This document shows, in pieces, positions 11,831 to 23,165 of a DNA stretch of 64,000 nucleotides. The notes under the pieces are model-generated. The model had not been told where the DNA came from. It made no database searches and was given only the letters and a program-made list of their open reading frames with translations. How positions within the stretch are numbered: position 1 is the stretch's first letter; each line of letters opens with the position of its first letter. The position numbers and the translations under genes are program-made. The stretch comes from Eucalyptus grandis (lineage: Eukaryota; Streptophyta; Magnoliopsida; Myrtales; Myrtaceae), in NCBI RefSeq assembly GCF_016545825.1, contig NC_052612.1, forward strand, positions 7,750,001 to 7,814,000. The letters run 5' to 3'.

Positions 11831-12350
11831 TTATTAATCTGGATGTCGAATATTTTCTGCAATACGAAAATTGTTTGGGGTCATTGGAGCATTGGGTATT
11901 TGTTTGGATCATGGTATCAACTCTTGATATTTTGATACCTACAGTTGGTGCTTCTCTTGGATTTTGGAGTGAGGGAAGCAAAAAGTTTAGGAAACATATG
12001 AAGTGTATTTACTCGTATGATATTTTTGTAAGAAGGCTAATCCGTCACCGTTACTCTTACGGGACCAATTGAGCCATCTCTACCCTTTAATTTCCCCATG
12101 AAATCAAGTAACTTGATTATTTGATTTCAAAGGGAAACAAATTTTGCTGTATATTGAACATCGCAACTAAGTGGGGCTTAAATTATATTATTTTACAAGG
12201 ATAGGGCATCCGCCATTTTCATATTACTTCACACTTTTGGCAACGAAAGCTCGTCATCTCATTTAAAATGGTCAGTTGTGTCAACGCTCGTCAAAATCTT
12301 GCTGACATTATATAGTAATCAAGTGCAAGATGTCAACCGTGAATTTTTTA

Positions 12351-12940
12351 TTTTATGCTATATCGAAAATGGTATGTAATATTCCGTTGAAACATGATAT
12401 AGAATGTTGTAGAATACAGATTTTTAACTTTAAGACGCTTTTACAAGTATTTACTACATCTAATTTTATTCAAGTCCAAAAAGTCCTAAAGCACAAATTT
12501 CTGACTTATAACATGGCGCCCGTCTGAAGCTAAAAAGCAAAACATTATCAAATAACTTTTGTCTTTTACAACGTCACAATGTTTAGTTGCAATTAAGTGC
12601 AAAGGGATTCTTTTGTGTGTATTATGATAATTTACAGAGGCTCATGGTGTTTCTACCACGAGCAAGTCCAAAAACATGGTAAAAAAAGTAATTTTTTATA
12701 GTTTATGATGTCGTGACGTTTCATGATATACGAAAAGTATGAATGATATTAATCATACGATGCCACGCTGATTTCTCATACTATAATGAAAATGTCATAA
12801 AACAAAAATAAAAGATTGTACAGTACAATAAACTTCCCATTTTATAATTTTCAAAACTCTTCCACCTGCCCATTCTTTATAAAAGATTTTTGCGGTCACA
12901 ATTACACCGTTCTTCATTAGAGATAATAGGAGGCCCCTTT
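12351..12940. other. AT-rich sequence beyond the visible duplication, no gene seen
   Basis: Probably the continuation of unit A, because the unit B counterpart is cut off by an LTR element at 62,940. No coding or RNA gene is recognised. Confidence 0.5.
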
Positions 12941-12949
12941 TTCCCTAGC

Positions 12950-14740
12950 AAAAGAACATTTCAAGCGTCAAAAATTAGTACAAATGGACACTTAGGCTGC
13001 GTTTGTTTGTATTTCTTTTTTTGTTTTTAAACACTTTTTCTGTTTTTTGTTCTTTTGTTCCCAGGAACAAAAGAAATAGAAACAAGAAACACAAATTTTG
13101 TGTTTCTTGTTTCGAAACACAAATCGAAACACTTTTGAAATTTTTCTTCTTTTTCTTCTTATTTTCTTTCGCCGGTCGCCGGCCTCGGCCATGGCCGGCG
13201 ACCGGCCGACGAGGGTCGGCCTCGCCTTGGGGGCGAGCTCGAGCTGGCCCGGCTCGGCGAGATGTCGGCGCGTCGGCTGGGCGAGCTCGATCTCGCCCAG
13301 ATCCGGCAGGCCGAGCTCGCCAGCCGGTCGGCGAGGTCGGCGTCGCCGAGCCACCGCCAGGTCGGCGTCGCCCGGCGGTGGCCGGTGAGGCCGAGCCTCG
13401 CCGGCCGCCAGGCGAGCTCGGCCTCACGTAGGATCCGGGCGAGCTCGAGCTCGCCCGGCCAAGGCGAGGCCGACCCTCGCCCGGCCTACGGCGAGGCTCG
13501 GCCTCGCCGGGGGCCGGCGAGCCTTGCCGTGCTGGGGCGAGGCCGCCGGCCCTCGTCGGCCGGATCGCCGGCCATGGCCGAGGCCGGCGACCGGCCAAAA
13601 GAAGAAAAAAGAAAAAGGAAAAAGAAAAAGAAAAATAAGAAAAATAGAAAAAATACAAGAAATAAAAAAATTATACAAATTTACCAAACGTGTTTCTATT
13701 TATTTTTTGTTCCCGGAACAAGTTTACCAAACGCATTTTTGTTCAGAAATTGTTCCCGAGGAACGAAACACTTTTTTTCTATTTCTGTTCCCAAACAATT
13801 TTTAAACAGAAACGCAAACAAACGCACCCTTAAGTGCCAAAACTTACGAAAGTGAAATGCCACTTTTTATGAAAAATAGGACACTTGAGTGCCACATTCG
13901 GCGAGCCTTGTCGGAATTCCTACGTGGCATTTTTTTAATTAATTTTCTCGCTTACGTGGCTCCCGGAATGCCAAATCAACAAAACACACACAAGAACGAC
14001 GTCGTTTTGACATAATTTAAATTTTAAAATAATATAAAAATTAATTAAATTAAATATAATAATAATAATAATTATTATTTTTATTTATTTTGTTAAAAAT
14101 GGAGGAGGAAGGCGGTCGGCGGTTGAGAGCCGAGCCTCACCGTCGCCACCTCCCCGCCATTGTTGGAAGGTGGGGGAGGGTTACCTCAGCGGGCGGCAAC
14201 CCCTAACAAGTGGCGGCCTTTGGGTCGACAAGGTGAGGGCTAGCGACCCTTGCCCAGATCTGGGGCGAGGGTACGCAAGCCCTTGCCACCGATCGGCTAG
14301 GGCCCTCGGCCCTTGGCCTGGGCTCGGTGGTCTCGGCCGACACTCCCCAACCTCCCCAAAGACGGAAGGGAGGCGGCGAGGGTTGAGCCCTCAACCGCCG
14401 GCTGCCTCCCTCCTCCTTCCCCCTCATTTTTTAAAATTAATTAATTTAATTTTTAAAATTTAATTAAATTAATTATTATATTAAAATTCAAATTATACCA
14501 AAACAGCGTTGTTTTGACACTTTTAGCCACATCAGCGTATAAAACGACGTCGTTTTGTGCGTAGTTCGCCGGAAAATTGCCACGTCAACATTTTGGTCGG
14601 ATTTTCTTGCTGGTGGCACTTAATTGATCAATTTTGCTCCGATTTTGGTACTTAAATGTCATTTTCGTAACTTTTGGTACTTCAGTGTCTATTTGTGCCA
14701 ACTTTTGGCACTCCAAGGGTCTAGGTGTCCTTTTTCCCGA
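12950..14740. mobile_element. Large foldback element with nested MITE
   Basis: The two ends form an imperfect inverted repeat. Left words around 12,966-12,992 and 13,833-13,900 (for example GTACAAATGGACACTTA and AGTGCCAAAACTTACGAAA) are mirrored on the right at about 14,650-14,720. The inner AACGACGTCGTTTT words near 13,996 and 14,544 and the adjacent AT-rich arms also mirror each other. A GC-rich centre (about 14,100-14,430) again contains mirrored purine and pyrimidine stretches. Exact ends and target duplication were not resolved. Open frames inside are compositional and not genes. Confidence 0.65.
12995..13829. mobile_element. PIF/Harbinger-like MITE with GC-rich core
   Basis: Terminal inverted repeats GGCTGCGTTTGTTTG and, mirrored, CAAACAAACGCACCC are flanked by TTA at 12,992-12,994 and again at 13,830-13,832. 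TTA duplication plus a GG-rich terminus fits a PIF/Harbinger (Tourist-like) MITE. The element interrupts the left arm of the larger foldback element. Its arms are poly-pyrimidine/purine rich and its centre (about 13,170-13,600) is extremely GC-rich with many GGCGAGCTCG-type words and a mirrored GGCCATGGCC. The long Arg/Pro/Ala-rich open frames on both strands arise from this composition. Confidence 0.8.
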
Positions 14741-14744
14741 TTAC

Positions 14745-15024
14745 ACTGTTCGAGGTCTTATATTGAAGAAAAGATTTGACTAGAGGCTTTCCATCGCTCC
14801 CTGAGATTGCTCATTGATGAGGGTAGGGCAAAGGCAATGAGAAGTACAAATGACAAAATCCACCTCTTGAATTTTCAAAGCATGAAACCCTTTTGAATGT
14901 TCGGTTGTCTAGTTCCAACTTTCCTATTTTTGCATCCATCGAGTTGAGTAAGTAACTCCAATTCGGGACCATGACTCCCCCTTCGATTTTCGATGTGCTT
15001 TGATGCTTCAAGTCAAGTTTTATG
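14745..15024. other. Unrecognised sequence between two elements
   Basis: A - strand frame (about 14,811-15,068) is not recognised as a family. It could be a gene or element remnant older than the flanking insertions. Confidence 0.3.
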
Positions 15025-16690
15025 TGTTGGGAAAAATTCCTATGTTGTTTTGAAGATGATAAATACAATCAAAGGCTATTAATGTGCATTTTGGTTGAGT
15101 AGTGCTAGGTAATATATGTACAAGTCGGTATGTAAATGATGTTACAAACAACACCATAAATTCTAATATGAGAAGTGCTCTATCACTATTTAGAGTGCTT
15201 TGTTGATATCTGAGGTGAACAAGATATTAGGCGTTGAAAATATCTTCAAGCTGGAAGGAAGGATCTTCAGATAAGGTGAAAATCTGGAAGAACCTTGATA
15301 GAGGGTGAACAAGTCGTGAAGAACAGCGATGTTCGTAATGGCTTGGAGGTACAAAGATCGGGTGAACAATTGGATAGACTTGATGAGGTGAACAAGCTTA
15401 GAATAGAGATGTTCAGTAAAGCTTGGAAGGATTATGAAGAAGAATAGCTTGATAGAGTCGAAATTGCTCATATGCTTGGAAGGAGCAGAAAGATTAGCTT
15501 CGCTATCAGGTGTAGCGAATTGTTATTGGAATAGTAGATTGTTGGTAAAGTGTATTTGCCCTATATAGATGAGGTGGATGACTGTGATGATATCGATGAT
15601 CTATATGAGTTCAGCGAAAACTAGGTACAAGGATGAGGATCTCGACTAGGAGGAGAACAAGTTAAAGATGGCGAGGTGTTCATGAATACTTAAAGGTACC
15701 ATGTTCAATCTATCATCAAGGTGACGTCTTTGGAAGTTGAGATACTCAAGAGGATAATTGGATGATTAATCTCAAGTTGTCTAGACGGTTTTTCGTGAAT
15801 AGCACCGATGGATCTAAAGATAAACTAATGGCAATATTTGTGTTGATGTTGGAGATATCATGTCATTGGTGATGTTTGAATGTTTGAACAATGATTATGT
15901 GAGGATGTTTGTTGGAGAAAAGATTATCGCCATTACTAGGTGGAAATGCGTAGCGGAAGATATCGGGGAATAGGAACAGGTGTTTGTTAGAAATGTCAGA
16001 GCAGTTGGCGTCGAATAGTAGCTACAAGCCTATTTCCAGATAGTTTGCAAATGCTCAGGGAAAAAGTATTATATGGGTAGTATCATCTTTGCCAATAGCA
16101 CCAACATCTCTAACATATAGTTGGACTTCTGAAGCATCTCCAACGAGAAGATTGAAGATGGCTATTTAAGAGGAGCTTTTAGGCCAAAATGTTAGAGAGC
16201 ATAATATAGAATCCAAATATTCGCTTTAAGCTACTTTCTTTGTTGATATTGTTTTGTTTTCTCGAAAGATCTTCACTAGTCTTGCCATATAGTAATTGTG
16301 TAAAAGATCAATTGTATAAAAGTAAGAGTAGTAGCTATGTCTTGATAGTATGATTTATCATGTAATAGGATAAGTGCTTGCCAATTATAACTTGTTGAAC
16401 AGATTATTAGTGCAATTTTGCTTGACTTGCAGTTGGTAGTGTGGAGAGTGGATATAGGCTTAGGGATAAAGCCGAACTGTTATATATTTGCTTGCAAATC
16501 TTTTATCTCTTTACTATTTATATTATCGGACCTTTATTATCACAATTTGTTAAACAGTAGCACATGCACCTAATTTCTACAATTTGTTTCTGCCAACGTT
16601 TGAAGTTGAACTTATTATCTTCCACAAAAGTTTTTTATAGTTCTCATACAACCTATTCACCCCCTCTAAGTTGTATTGTTAGCCCCAACA
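15025..16690 (+). mobile_element. Ty1/copia LTR, + strand element 1
   Basis: A 1.67 kb LTR begins TGTTGGG and ends CCCAACA, perfect 7-bp terminal inverted repeats. It is followed at once by a tRNA-Met type primer-binding site. The second LTR of this element is not present in the window. The first third is rich in repeated GGTGAACAAG-like words. Confidence 0.8.
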
Positions 16691-16704
16691 ATTGGCATCA
16701 GAGC
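16691..16704 (+). other. Primer-binding site of copia element 1
   Basis: ATTGGCATCAGAGC directly abuts the LTR end. This matches the usual plant copia primer site complementary to initiator tRNA-Met (TGGTATCAGAGC) with one difference. Confidence 0.8.
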
Positions 16705-17708
16705 CTCGTTGCTTATTATTTGAAGCTAGGGCATAAAGATCTTGTTATGGCTAACTTTATTAGAGGCAATTTTTCTAAATTTTCTATTTCTTGATGATCT
16801 ATTCTTTCAACTCAAGTTTTTGGAATTACTTCATTGCTTTTGAGGATTTCTTTGTTTTTAAATCGAAGTCTATGAGATTTGCATTTTGAAAGTATTAAAG
16901 ACCCTTCTTCAAAATTTTACGAACTCTCCTTTGTGGCTTCGAAAAATTTCTTGATTACTTTGATTAAGTTCTTTGGACAGAAGATTATCCTAATCCAAAT
17001 GAGCAATCTTACTTTATAGTATTGCTTCTTATATGGATTCTTATGAACAGATGAATTTGTTCTATCTTGGAGTTCTATGTTTGTCTTGTTTATTTCTCAT
17101 TCCACACAATCTCATTACAAGCAAGAAGAAAGACAACCTGATTTCTAACTTGTCAATGTGTTCATCCACGACAATCAGCACATCTACTTTATTCTGAAAT
17201 GAGAGGTGCAACAAAAGCAATAGTTTACCACCCGCTTAGGTGGCGTTGCTGGCAACGAGCTTCTCCCCCTAATGCAAGGGGGGGAGTTCGATTCCCGGGC
17301 ATCGCAAGGGTGACTTACCCGGGGCACAAGGGGTGGTGGTGACTCATGTGCCTCCCCAGGGTTTACTCTGCCACGCTGTCGGCGTACGGGGCTTCCCTGG
17401 GTCATAAAAAAAAAAAACAAAAGCAATAGTTGTGATGAATAAGCAAATGATTGATGTGATTGAATATGGAATAGCAATTCCAACATCAGCAAGACCTCCT
17501 GTTCGAGCAATTATAAAAGAATGACAACCAGCTCCACATGCTCTTGCTCGTGACAACGTTAGAGAAGACTTGCACTTATCTCTTAAAGCTTTTCACTTCA
17601 TACATTGTGCATTTCTTATATGAAATTTATGAGTATTTCTTTTTGTGTGATAGTTAAAGAGATTTGGGATCTACTCCAAAGTCAAATTTGAAGGAATGGA
17701 GTAAAGGA
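16705..17708 (+). pseudogene. 5' leader and gag remnant of copia element 1
   Basis: Downstream of the primer site, broken + strand frames resemble copia gag. The clearest part is near 17,645-17,700, where translation gives a KEIWDLLQSQFEGME segment typical of the UBN2-type gag. Stop codons and a SINE insertion (17,224-17,416) interrupt it. Similarity ends near 17,708, where the LTR of the oppositely oriented copia element 2 takes over. Protease and polymerase are absent. Confidence 0.65.
17224..17416 (+). mobile_element. tRNA-derived SINE
   Basis: About 193 bp with a tRNA-like head, a B-box-like GTTCGATTCCC near 17,287, and a 3' A-rich tail. It is flanked by the perfect 13-bp target duplication ACAAAAGCAATAG at 17,211-17,223 and 17,417-17,429. 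This is a LINE-machinery insertion into the gag remnant of copia element 1. The head is not a functional tRNA gene. It has no coding capacity. Confidence 0.9.
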
Positions 17709-17951
17709 AATGAAGAGGAAAGTCTTACAAAAGACCTGGAGGTACAAATAGTCATAACATAAAAATATGAATAGACTTCTTAAAAGTAACGCTGCAATGA
17801 TGACTCTTCTTCAACATGTATACCGAGCATTTTTCAGTATTAAGTTTGGAATATCGACAGCGTGGTAACCAATTGATATTGGCAACTCATCCATTGTCAT
17901 TGGTAACTTGGTAATCTCAACATTTTAACAAATTTGATTTAATTTCTTACA
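17709..17951 (-). mobile_element. 3' LTR (partial) of copia element 2
   Basis: Matches the right half of the LTR at 41,892-42,293 (shared words include ACTTCTTAAAAGTAACGC-like and TTTAATTTCTTACA). On the - strand it starts TGTAAGAAATT, and its neighbour on the internal side reads as a purine-rich GAGGGAG polypurine tract. Its outer part is missing or too diverged to align. Confidence 0.7.
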
Positions 17952-18777
17952 CTCCCTCAAACCAAATTCTCTTCTACAGTCATTCCAAGCAAACTCTTAA
18001 ACTTTCGAAAAACATCGATCTTGGGGGGTTTAGTAAAAATGTCCACTATTTGAGCTCCTGTTTTCACATGCAACACTTAACTTTCTTCTTTCTTACCTAT
18101 TCTCGAATGAAGTCAAACATCGATATGTTTGATTCATTCATAAAAGACTAGATTTTTGGCCAAAGCAATAGCATAAACATTATTGACAAAAATCTCCATT
18201 GCTTTTTTCAGCTCCACATTAATTTCTTTGGGTAAACTTCTCAACCATATTGCATGACAAACATAAGATGATGCCACTACATATTCAGTTTCACATGTCG
18301 ACGGAGTAACACTGAATTGCTTCTTTAATGACCATGTGAAAGTAGTGTCACACAAGAAAAATACAAACCCTATAGTGCTTTTTTGATCATTGATCTCTAC
18401 CATAATCACTATTTGAATAAACTCTAAGCCAAAAGGATTTAGACCGATATTATTATAAGTCATGAGCAATAGTACTTTTTATGTAGTGAAGTATCTGCTT
18501 TGCTACTTTAAGATGAGATGACTTTGATTGCTCCATATATTGACTCATAATTCCAACATTGTACATGATATCCCATCTCATACATGTCAAATATCTCAAA
18601 CTTCCAATCAAGCTTCTATAATACTTCAAATAAACATACATCATCATTAAACTTCGAAAGTTTGGTTCTGTACTCCATTTGTGCATTGATCGCTATACAA
18701 TTCTTCATGTTGAATTTTTCAAGGATATTTTTTGTATATCCTTTCTGGCCAAAAAAAAAAAAAACCCATATGCACTT
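17952..18777 (-). pseudogene. Copia element 2: end of reverse transcriptase and RNase H
   Basis: The - strand encodes, in order, a copia RT tail (GQKGYTKNILEKF, then LIGSLRYLTCMRWDI) and an RNase H with DQKSTIGFVFFL, CETEYVVASS and an AIALAKN motif. These are the standard final domains of copia pol. A frame break separates the two blocks near 18,465 and there is no uninterrupted product. The rest of this pol gene lies on the far side of the gypsy insertion at 37,477-41,500. Confidence 0.85.
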
Positions 18778-21088
18778 TGTCGCGACCCGATCTCACCGCC
18801 CCCTCGAAATAGTATCCAAGGATGGGAAAGGTCGGGTTTAGGGGTACTTTGATCACTAGAGTTCCCTCATGGCTTGCATTCCAAACAACGTCATCACCTC
18901 GCCTTTTGGATCAAGCCTCTCATGAGTTCCCTCTACGAGATCGCGAGCTCTCCCAAGCTCGTACCCCGCGTGACAGCGGAATGTCGCGATCCATACCCAC
19001 ATAAGCGACACACCTAAAAAAGGGAGTCGAATGTGGATATCGAATTTAAGGGTACTTTTACCATGGTAGCTCTCTCGATAGTACGCTCCACCCATTAGGA
19101 TGGCATCACTTCATCCTTTGGGCTACCCCCACATCGAGTATGCTAAACCATAGTGAGTTTCATCGAAACTCATACCCAGCGCGTGACAATGGATTTATTT
19201 ATACGATCTACTTATTTATAACAACCTAAAAATAGACAGGAGTCGCCACTAGCCTCAACTTTGGGGGTCGGCTAGAAACCCAATCGAGGGTCGGGAGTGT
19301 CCCCTCGATTCCTACGCAACCAGATATCCAGGTTCGGGGACTTGGGTTACGCTAATATTGCTATTAACGCCCTTTCGGTACCTAAACAGTATGTTGTGTT
19401 TTTCCTAACATGTCCATGCGTTTTTTTTACATTTTTAGGATCATCAAATCCTAGACTAAGTGATCATGCGTAGCAGATTACTTTCATTCTATTCTATTTC
19501 TAAAAAAAAGAATAAAAACAATCAATGAAATTGAAAGCACAAGACATGAAGTAAACAATCAATAGAAAACAGTAAACCTAATTATGCAATTCTAAAGAAT
19601 ATAAAAGAGAAAACAATCGAGAAAGAAAGGAAACCCGCAACTCGTCGGGCTTTATACAATGCATAAAACCCGAGACATATGTCGGGAAAACAAAAAAGTA
19701 CATGACAATGGTCGGAATGGACATCGACCTTCACCATCTTCACGCCTTACACCTTTTCCGTCTTCGGGGTCCTAATCTAGACCTTGCTTAGGAAACCTCT
19801 AGCTAAATGCATACAATGGAGACGAGCAAACGCATCAAAACAATCAAAAGCAAGACATTTTTATATTCAAAAAGAGTGACTAAAGTCACAAGGTCTCGGA
19901 TCAAATTCTATGTGATATCCCAAGATTCATCATTATTATATGTCACATCTAAATTCTTCATCACAGAAACTAGACACTCAACATAGGCTCAATAAAAACG
20001 CAATCAATGGCTATCTCATTCTAAAATTTCTATGGCAAGTGAATCAGCATATGAGGAACAAACTTCATGAAGACACATCCTAAAATTCTAGGCACGTGAA
20101 TTTATAACATCCTGGAAGAAATCAAGGTCAATCAAAAGTAGAACAGAGCAGCAAGGCAAACATACAACCATTTTTTTAGTTTTTATGTGAAGGACAACTT
20201 TTCATGAAGGACCTAATCCCAAACTCCTCACACAAAAAATTTGTATTAAATTCACAAGTATTCGAGGTTATAGAAACAAAGCATGCTTTCTAAACCAAGA
20301 CAAATTCCAAATTTCAATATCAGCAAATTTACGCATGAACAACAAACATCAATTACACGTGATCTCCATTTAACCCACTAAAAGCACACATGATTGCATT
20401 CTAGTAAACTTTATACGGGAAATGCGGTAAGACACAAGCATTGCAACTTTAATGGGACATCGGAACGTAGGTAAACATAATGCAATGGGGATTAGCTATT
20501 TATGACTGAGCCAAAATCACAAAGCACGGCATGTAGATTGAAGATAAGGGGAGAAAATAAGCATAGGAAATCAGCCAAAATGGATTACTAAAACCACACA
20601 TTTTCATCGTAATCCTAAGCTTCTGCTCTTTCTCATAAACCAGATTTATCAAGAGAACGGGAAGTACTTGAATGATAACCCATGTGTTTAAAGCGAGCGT
20701 CTATATAGATGAGAAAAATTCAAGACTTTTTTTGGACTAAGACGCTAAAAGCTTAGGTAACATCAAAATATGGCACCAGCATTGACATATAAAAAGAGGT
20801 CAAAACAGCAATCTACCTTTCTTATATCTACAAAAGTGGGAATTAAGCTGGCCACCTTTCTTACATTTCTGAACAAGACCAAACAGGAAAATCAAATGCA
20901 GGGATACATCTATCAGTCCTATGGAACTTGAAAATGACCACCGAATGAAGTGAACAAGCAAGATGACATGCTTCCTGATTCAAGACATTTAAATTTCTTT
21001 ACTGCTGTGGCTAACGATATATCTCTACCCACCTAAATTCTAATGTCCAATCATACCGAATGTAACAACTAGAAAACAAAATTTTGAT

Positions 21089-21720
21089 TCAATGCATCAT
21101 CAAATTTGAAAGAACTATGCTGGAGATAAAACTCATAATCCCTACACCGGACTTTTCGAGGCAAAGATTATAAAGACAAGTCATGAATTCACCCACATGA
21201 GGAAATGTTTTTAGCTTGGTACACCCACTTAGGACGAAGGTTTCAAGAGATTTTAATTTGATGACGGAAGGAAAAAGTGGCGAGGTTAGAGCAAGAATGT
21301 AGGTCCAAAGTGACGAGCTTAGGAAGAAATCCAACTGACTCATGAACTTTAGTTAGGGCACTACAGCCACTAAGAATCAATGTTTCGAGATTTTTTATAG
21401 TTGAAAAATCAGGGATTTCAATTAATTGTCCACAATCTGCAAATTTGATGGATCTCAGACACTTGAAATTCTGGAATCCCGCTCCCAGCCATTTGAAGCT
21501 GCTGCCCCTCAAATTAACTTCTCTAATTTTCTTCAAGCCAAATTTAAATTCAAGTGATGAAAAAGAACATCCGGGCAACTCAATCCACCTTAGCCCAGAA
21601 GGAAGACAGAGAGGAACACCAGAAAACTATGCACCACGAATTACAAGCGATCTAAGACTTGTCATATTTGCAAAGGCGTTGTCACCCAAGCGCAAAGCAA
21701 ACAGTTCAAGAGGGCATATA
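21089..21720 (-). pseudogene. Captured TNL resistance-gene LRR fragment in the left LTR
   Basis: The - strand encodes the start of a TNL-type LRR domain: an NAFANMTSLRSL segment, LRWIELPGCSFSSLE, KWLGAGFQNFKCLRS, IEIPDFSTIKNLETLILSGC and VHESVGFLPKLVTL. After a frame change near 21,275 it continues with IKLKSLETFVLSGCTKLK. This matches the well-known repeat succession at the beginning of the TIR-NBS-LRR LRR region. TIR and NB-ARC domains are absent. The same segment is present in the right LTR, so it was part of the element before its last transposition. It is not expected to give a working receptor. Confidence 0.85.
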
Positions 21721-22299
21721 TATGAAGCAGCTCAGAGAATTATTATATTGACTGATGTCTGATGATTCTTCTAAATGCTGGTATGAGAGATACAAATAGG
21801 CCAATAGTGAAGATATTATCCAATCGAACCAAAGATAGGGCCAAGAGAAAAAATGCGACAGATGACAAGATAAAAGCGATCGAGCCACAGAGAGCAATCC
21901 AAGAGATAGAAGCAAAGAGAAAAAAAGAAATTAAACTACGATAGAGTAAAACCTGATCAAGCTAGAGATAGAAAGCCACTATCGCTGATCAATTTTGGAG
22001 CTATGCCGAGACTTCCTACCCGGCGCGAACCTGGACTCCGATCGAGCAAACTCGATCCGAGAGAAGAAATCGGTCAAGAGTCGCCGTCGTCACCGCTTGA
22101 TCCGCTTCGGATCCGAACCTCCTCCGATCGAGTTTTCAGAGAGCAAGCTTCGATCTCCGAGAAAGAGAGGGATCCGCCGAGTGAGAATCGCTAGAGCAAG
22201 AGCGAAACGGAACTCCCTCCGATGGACCGCGAGCGAAGTCGAGATTTTCCCCGAGGAATCACGGATGTCTACGGGGATCCTTTGAGGCTAGGGATCCGA

Positions 22300-22527
22300 G
22301 ATCGAGTCCTAGCGGCCGCGTCTTCGAAATGAGCTTCGAGCGCCGAGTCGGCCGAGAGAAGACGAGGTTCGCGAGAGGAAGATCGCTAGTCCACGAGCTC
22401 AAGAGATGGCATGAAGATGATCCGAGGAGAAGCGCAAGAAAGATGCCGCCATTGACGTCGTGGGAGGGCTAGGGTTCCGCGCAACCGCCTCGAACTCCAT
22501 TGATGACTCCACAGAAAATACAAACGC

Positions 22528-22558
<31 letters not shown>

Positions 22559-22900
22559 GTGTGAGGAGAGAGAGACTACGTGCGAAGTGTGGAGAGCCGA
22601 GCCGTCTCCGTCGAGAGAGAGCGTCCCTTCCTTTTATATTTTTATATTTTTTTCTTTTTCTTTTGGTTTTCCTTATTTCTATTTTTTTTTTTTTTTCATT
22701 TCATTTCATTTTTTCATTTTCGTTTTCTTTTATTTTATTTTATTTTCTTTTTTCTTTTTTTGTTTTCTTTTCTTTGTTTTCTTTTGGCTCTTTATTTTCT
22801 CTTTTTTTTTCTTTTTCTTTTCTTTTTTTTCTTTTATTTCTTTCTCTCTCTTTATTTTTCTATATTTTTGCAAAATGGATGATTAAAATGTTAACAAAAA
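22300..22900 (-). other. Transcript leader-like segment of the left LTR
   Basis: On the - strand a purine-rich (A/G) low-complexity tract (about 22,630-22,870) and a (CT)n run (about 22,526-22,553) are followed by AACCCTAGCCCTCC and a 16-codon open frame starting MAASFLRFSS near 22,456. This resembles a plant gene promoter and 5' leader with a short upstream frame. It may act as the element's promoter/R-U5 region or be captured host sequence. The + strand Phe-rich frames here are compositional only. Confidence 0.45.
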
Positions 22901-23165
22901 ATTTCGGGTGTCGCAAATTTGCCCCTCTTTGGGTGGGAGTTCGAAGAGGTTCCACTCAAAGACAAAATTGATACCTGCAATTTTTAGTCGACCCAACTTT
23001 GAAAAATAGAAAATGACAAAAGCAATGATGGTTGGTTAGGGACGTACCGATACTTACCTTTGCTCATCAAGGTATCCGAACTCTTGTCGGGGTTTATTCG
23101 CTCTATCTCTGTTTTCTCTCTCGTGGAATGGAATGAAAACAATGAAATCACTAAATAGAAAAGGA

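Larger units (their letters stand above)
1..12350 (+). repeat. Segmental duplication, unit A
   Basis: This stretch matches 42,409-62,939 in the same orientation and order (RING-H2 gene, RNase H-like frame, foldback element, NAC gene, NAC-upstream modules). Differences are scattered substitutions plus discrete indels. Position 1 is already inside the homology, so the unit continues to the left of the window. Main structural differences from unit B: about 313 bp missing at 6,128/6,129, and about 7.9 kb missing at 9,121-9,124. Similarity is lost near 12,350 only because unit B is interrupted there by another LTR element, so the true end of the duplication is not visible. Confidence 0.95.

Noticed and set aside
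13424..13687. Possible origin or regulatory GC island
   Set aside because: Better explained as the palindromic centre of a TTA-flanked MITE.
12975..13855. Six overlapping open frames of 87-227 codons on both strands
   Set aside because: They are Arg/Pro/Ala-rich or Phe/Lys-rich, coincide with the GC-rich core and homopolymer arms of a MITE, and match no family.
14170..14463. GC-rich open frames in the foldback centre
   Set aside because: Compositional; mirrored sequence on both strands of the foldback element.
17224..17310. tRNA gene
   Set aside because: B-box-like word present, but there is no complete cloverleaf, and the unit ends in an A tail with target duplications, so it is a SINE head.
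22500..22970. Phe-rich open frames of 100-136 codons (also at 36,733-37,191)
   Set aside because: Products of a T-rich low-complexity tract in the LTR on the non-coding strand.
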